In this document: positions 61,946-64,000 of the stretch, in pieces
Layout: each line of letters starts with the position of its first letter
Position numbering within the stretch: the stretch's first letter is position 1
NCBI RefSeq assembly: GCF_013410405.1
Contig: NZ_JACCFK010000002.1
Coordinates: 1,426,001 to 1,490,000 of the forward strand
Length of the DNA stretch: 64,000 bases
Direction: 5' to 3'
DNA from: Amycolatopsis endophytica
GTDB taxonomy: Bacteria > Actinomycetota > Actinomycetes > Mycobacteriales > Pseudonocardiaceae
The notes under the pieces: model-generated
What the model saw: the letters and a program-made list of their open reading frames with translations, nothing else
Told to the model about the DNA's origin: nothing
Databases searched by the model: none
Translations under genes and position numbers: made by a program

Positions 61946-62511
61946 ATGTCGGCACGCCCCGGCGGCGCGGCGCCACGCCGTCATCACCTCGGTCCCCTCC
62001 GGATCACGCAGCCATCTGCACACCGTCCATCAACGCCCCCACCCGGCGCGAACGACTCCGGCTCCGGCATGCGACCGGACACCCTCGCGATGAACTCCGC
62101 CGGCACCCGCCGCCGACGGGACGCACAGCAGCCCACCGCCGGGTGGCCGGGCGCCAGTGATCCGGTTTGCAGCACGGAGAACCGCCGCACCATCTCGGGC
62201 CGGGTGGCGTTGCGCCGCACGAGCGCGTCGCACGTGTCGGCGGTGGATGCTTTCCGGCCGGCCATCACGGAGGTTCGCCGCCCCGGCCGCGCGGCCGGTG
62301 AACGGAATGCCTCCGCGTCGCGACGATCGAGCACGGCCGGCAGCAGCCCGTCCTCGGGCCCGGCGGGGCGTAGCAGGCCGGGCACGGCAGACCACAGGCA
62401 TCCGTCCCGCATCGACAGCGACCGGAACCCGCCCTCGCCGATCAGGCGGTCGGCTTCGTGCGGGATCCGACGTCGCTGCCGCGCGACGGGCGGGCACGTC
62501 CCTTCCCGCAT
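61935..62511 (-). pseudogene. TetR-family regulator pseudogene
   Basis: Starts at ATG 62511 (MREGTCPPVARQRRRIPHEADRLIGEGGFRSLSMR), a TetR N-terminal helix, then loses the HTH core. Later pieces in other frames are recognisable as a TetR C-terminal domain: ATRPEMVRRFSVLQTGSLAPGHPAVG, RVPAEFIARVSGRM and CRWLRDPEGTEVMTAWRR (near 61990). At least two frameshifts. The regulator is dead. It probably belonged with the aldehyde dehydrogenase upstream or the sugar-acid cluster downstream. Confidence 0.7.
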
Positions 62512-62859
62512 GCGCCCACCCTTCGCCCTGACCGCGGGAACTGGTGGACCACATCTCGAATACGGCACCGAGCAGGCCACGGGCGACGGCGTCGAGGTCG
62601 GGGTACCGGTCACGAACACCGGCAACGGGACGGCCTCGAGGTGATGCCGGTGTTGGTGAGCCCGCCCGGCTCCGCCGTCGGGGAGCGCCACGCGAACTGA
62701 AAGCGTTCGCGAACGTGCCGACCCGTCGACCATCAGGCGGGCGCCCTCGGGCGGACATCGCAGGGACCGCACGCGGGCAGGGACGTGAACACGACGTGCT
62801 CGTCCGGGTGGCACGGACCTGACACGGCGAGCGTCGCTCCTCCTTGAGCCGAAGTGTCC
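62512..62859. other. Gap with unresolved coding remnants
   Basis: About 350 bp without an intact gene. One minus-strand stretch (YPDLDAVARGLLGAVFEMWS, near 62560) has a helical, TetR-C-terminus-like look and may be another fragment, but no family could be fixed. Confidence 0.35.
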
Positions 62860-64000
62860 TTACAGGACGACGGTGACGACCTTTTCCTCGGTGTTGGCCA
62901 GGATGCCGCTCCAGCCGAGTTCGCGGCCGACACCACTGGACTTCATGCCGCCCCACGGCAGGGCGGCGTCGATGGGCGCCCAGCCGTTGACGCCGACGGC
63001 ACCGGCGCGCACCTGGCCGGCGAGCGCGTGCGCGGCGCTGACGTCTCGGGTCCAGATGGTCGCGGCGAGCCCGTAGGTGGTGGTGTTGGCGATCCGGATC
63101 GCCTCGGCCGGGTCGTCGAACGGGATCACCGAGCCGACCGGGCCGAAGATCTCCTCGCGGGCGATCGTCATGTCGTTGTGGACGTCGGCGAAGATCGTCG
63201 GCTGCACGAAGTAGCCGGGACGCTCGGGGCGCGCGCCGCCGGTGACGAGGCGGGCACCTTCGGACCGGCCCTTCTCGATGTAGCCGAGGACGCGGTCCTG
63301 CTGCTTCTTGCTGACCAGCGCGCCCATCGTGGTGGCCGGATCGAGCGGGTCGCCGAGGACCTGCTGCGACGCGGACCCGGCGAGCGCGTCGACCACGTCG
63401 GTGTACAGCGAGCGGTGCACGAGCACGCGGGTGCCCGCCGCGCACACCTGGCCCTGGTTGAAGAACAGGCCCATCGCGGTGCCGCCGATGGCGGCTTCGA
63501 GGTCGGCGTCGGCGAGGATGATCTGCGGCGACTTGCCACCCAGTTCGAGGGTGACGCGCTTGAACGACCGGGCCGCGGCGACGCCGACGTGCCTGCCCAC
63601 CTCGGGGCTGCCGGTGAAGCTGATCTTGTCGACGCCCGGGTGGTCGATCAGCGCCTGGCCGGTCACGTTCCCGAGACCGGGCAGCACGCTGACCACGCCG
63701 TCGGGGACACCGGCTTCCTCGATCAACTTGGCCAGGTGCAGGATCGACAGCGGCGCGTCCTCCGGCGGCTTGACGACCACGGTGTTGCCCGCGGCCAGCG
63801 CGGGCGCCAGCTTCCACGCGGTGATCATCAGCGGCGTGTTCCACGGGATGATCGCGGCGATGACGCCGACCGGCTCGCGGCGCGTGTAGGAGTGGGCGGG
63901 ACGGCCGAGGTAGCCGTCGGTGGGGATGACCTGGCCGGTGATCTTGTCCGCCCAGCCGGCGAAGTGGCGGAAGGTGCGGGCCGCGTTGGGCAGGTCGAGC
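62860..64000 (-). CDS. Aldehyde dehydrogenase, 5' end outside window
   Basis: 380 residues are present and continue past the right edge. ALDH features: REPVGVIAAIIPWNTPLMITAWKLAPALAAGNTVVVKPPEDAPLSILHLAKLIEEAGVPDGVVSVLPG, the general-base Glu in VTLELGGKSPQI, the catalytic Cys in FFNQGQVCAAGTRVLVH, and EEIFGPVGSVIPFDDPAEAIRIAN. It ends normally at 62860 (LGWSGILANTEEKVVTVVL). It oxidises an aldehyde to an acid with NAD(P). The missing part should be about 100 N-terminal residues. Confidence 0.92.
   Translation of the reverse strand, partial: LDLPNAARTFRHFAGWADKITGQVIPTDGYLGRPAHSYTRREPVGVIAAIIPWNTPLMITAWKLAPALAAGNTVVVKPPEDAPLSILHLAKLIEEAGVPDGVVSVLPGLGNVTGQALIDHPGVDKISFTGSPEVGRHVGVAAARSFKRVTLELGGKSPQIILADADLEAAIGGTAMGLFFNQGQVCAAGTRVLVHRSLYTDVVDALAGSASQQVLGDPLDPATTMGALVSKKQQDRVLGYIEKGRSEGARLVTGGARPERPGYFVQPTIFADVHNDMTIAREEIFGPVGSVIPFDDPAEAIRIANTTTYGLAATIWTRDVSAAHALAGQVRAGAVGVNGWAPIDAALPWGGMKSSGVGRELGWSGILANTEEKVVTVVL

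Overview
The window is very GC-rich with strong third-position G/C bias, dense short intergenic gaps, many GTG starts and ATGA/GTGA stop-start overlaps. It carries actinomycete marker families: an F420-dependent glucose-6-phosphate dehydrogenase, an NDMA-dependent (mycofactocin-type) alcohol dehydrogenase, ESX/type VII secretion substrates with an EspG-like chaperone, an ANTAR regulator and DUF4232-like secreted proteins. Together with several dispersed intergenic repeat types this suggests a soil actinomycete, most likely Pseudonocardiaceae (Amycolatopsis-like). This is inference from gene families; no rRNA or tRNA gene was seen that could settle it.

Layout. 1-10.2 kb: a phospholipase D-like protein, a decayed HigB-HigA toxin-antitoxin pair, a secreted protein, exonuclease III, a TetR / Baeyer-Villiger monooxygenase / beta-propeller unit, an MFS drug exporter, and an NDMA-dependent alcohol dehydrogenase behind a KstR-like palindrome. 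10.2-19.8 kb: a six-gene minus-strand operon ending in a 1695-residue type-VII-secreted RHS toxin. A strong hairpin follows the toxin directly and there is no room for an immunity gene. 20-23.7 kb: a decayed secreted-protein gene and a beta-lactamase locus laid out like blaB-blaA-blaL of Streptomyces cacaoi. 23.7-28.8 kb: a SulP transporter with a MerR regulator, a lipoprotein and a two-component system.

28.8-40.4 kb is one apparent ten-gene minus-strand operon: LacI regulator, ABC sugar importer, two ADP-ribosylglycohydrolase-like enzymes, a ribokinase-like kinase, a TIM-barrel/FGE-like fusion, a CaiB-type CoA transferase and a CitE-type lyase. It starts at twin LacI operators and ends at a perfect hairpin. 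It looks like an uptake and breakdown route for an unknown pentosyl (riboside-like) conjugate and is the best candidate here for an undescribed pathway.

40.5-54.7 kb is a patchwork: LLM-type oxidoreductases, a secreted nuclease/phosphatase-fold protein, a TIGR03364-like amine oxidase with a phosphonatase-like HAD hydrolase, ANTAR and STAS regulators, fgd, and several wrecked genes. The wrecks include a FAD monooxygenase and its TetR regulator flanking a still-perfect operator, and a barnase-like RNase fragment beside an intact barstar-type inhibitor. 54.7-61.9 kb is a divergent sugar-acid catabolic cluster (GntR/FCD, enolase-superfamily dehydratase, dead aldehyde dehydrogenase, MFS symporter, PfkA-like protein, zinc alcohol dehydrogenase, DUF2090 aldolase) around two GntR-type operators. 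The window ends with a TetR pseudogene and a 5'-truncated aldehyde dehydrogenase.

Two themes cut across the genes. First, regulatory palindromes are unusually legible, so several regulons can be predicted. Second, intergenic gaps hold mosaic repeats, some with an exact 21-nt period, and many small decayed genes.
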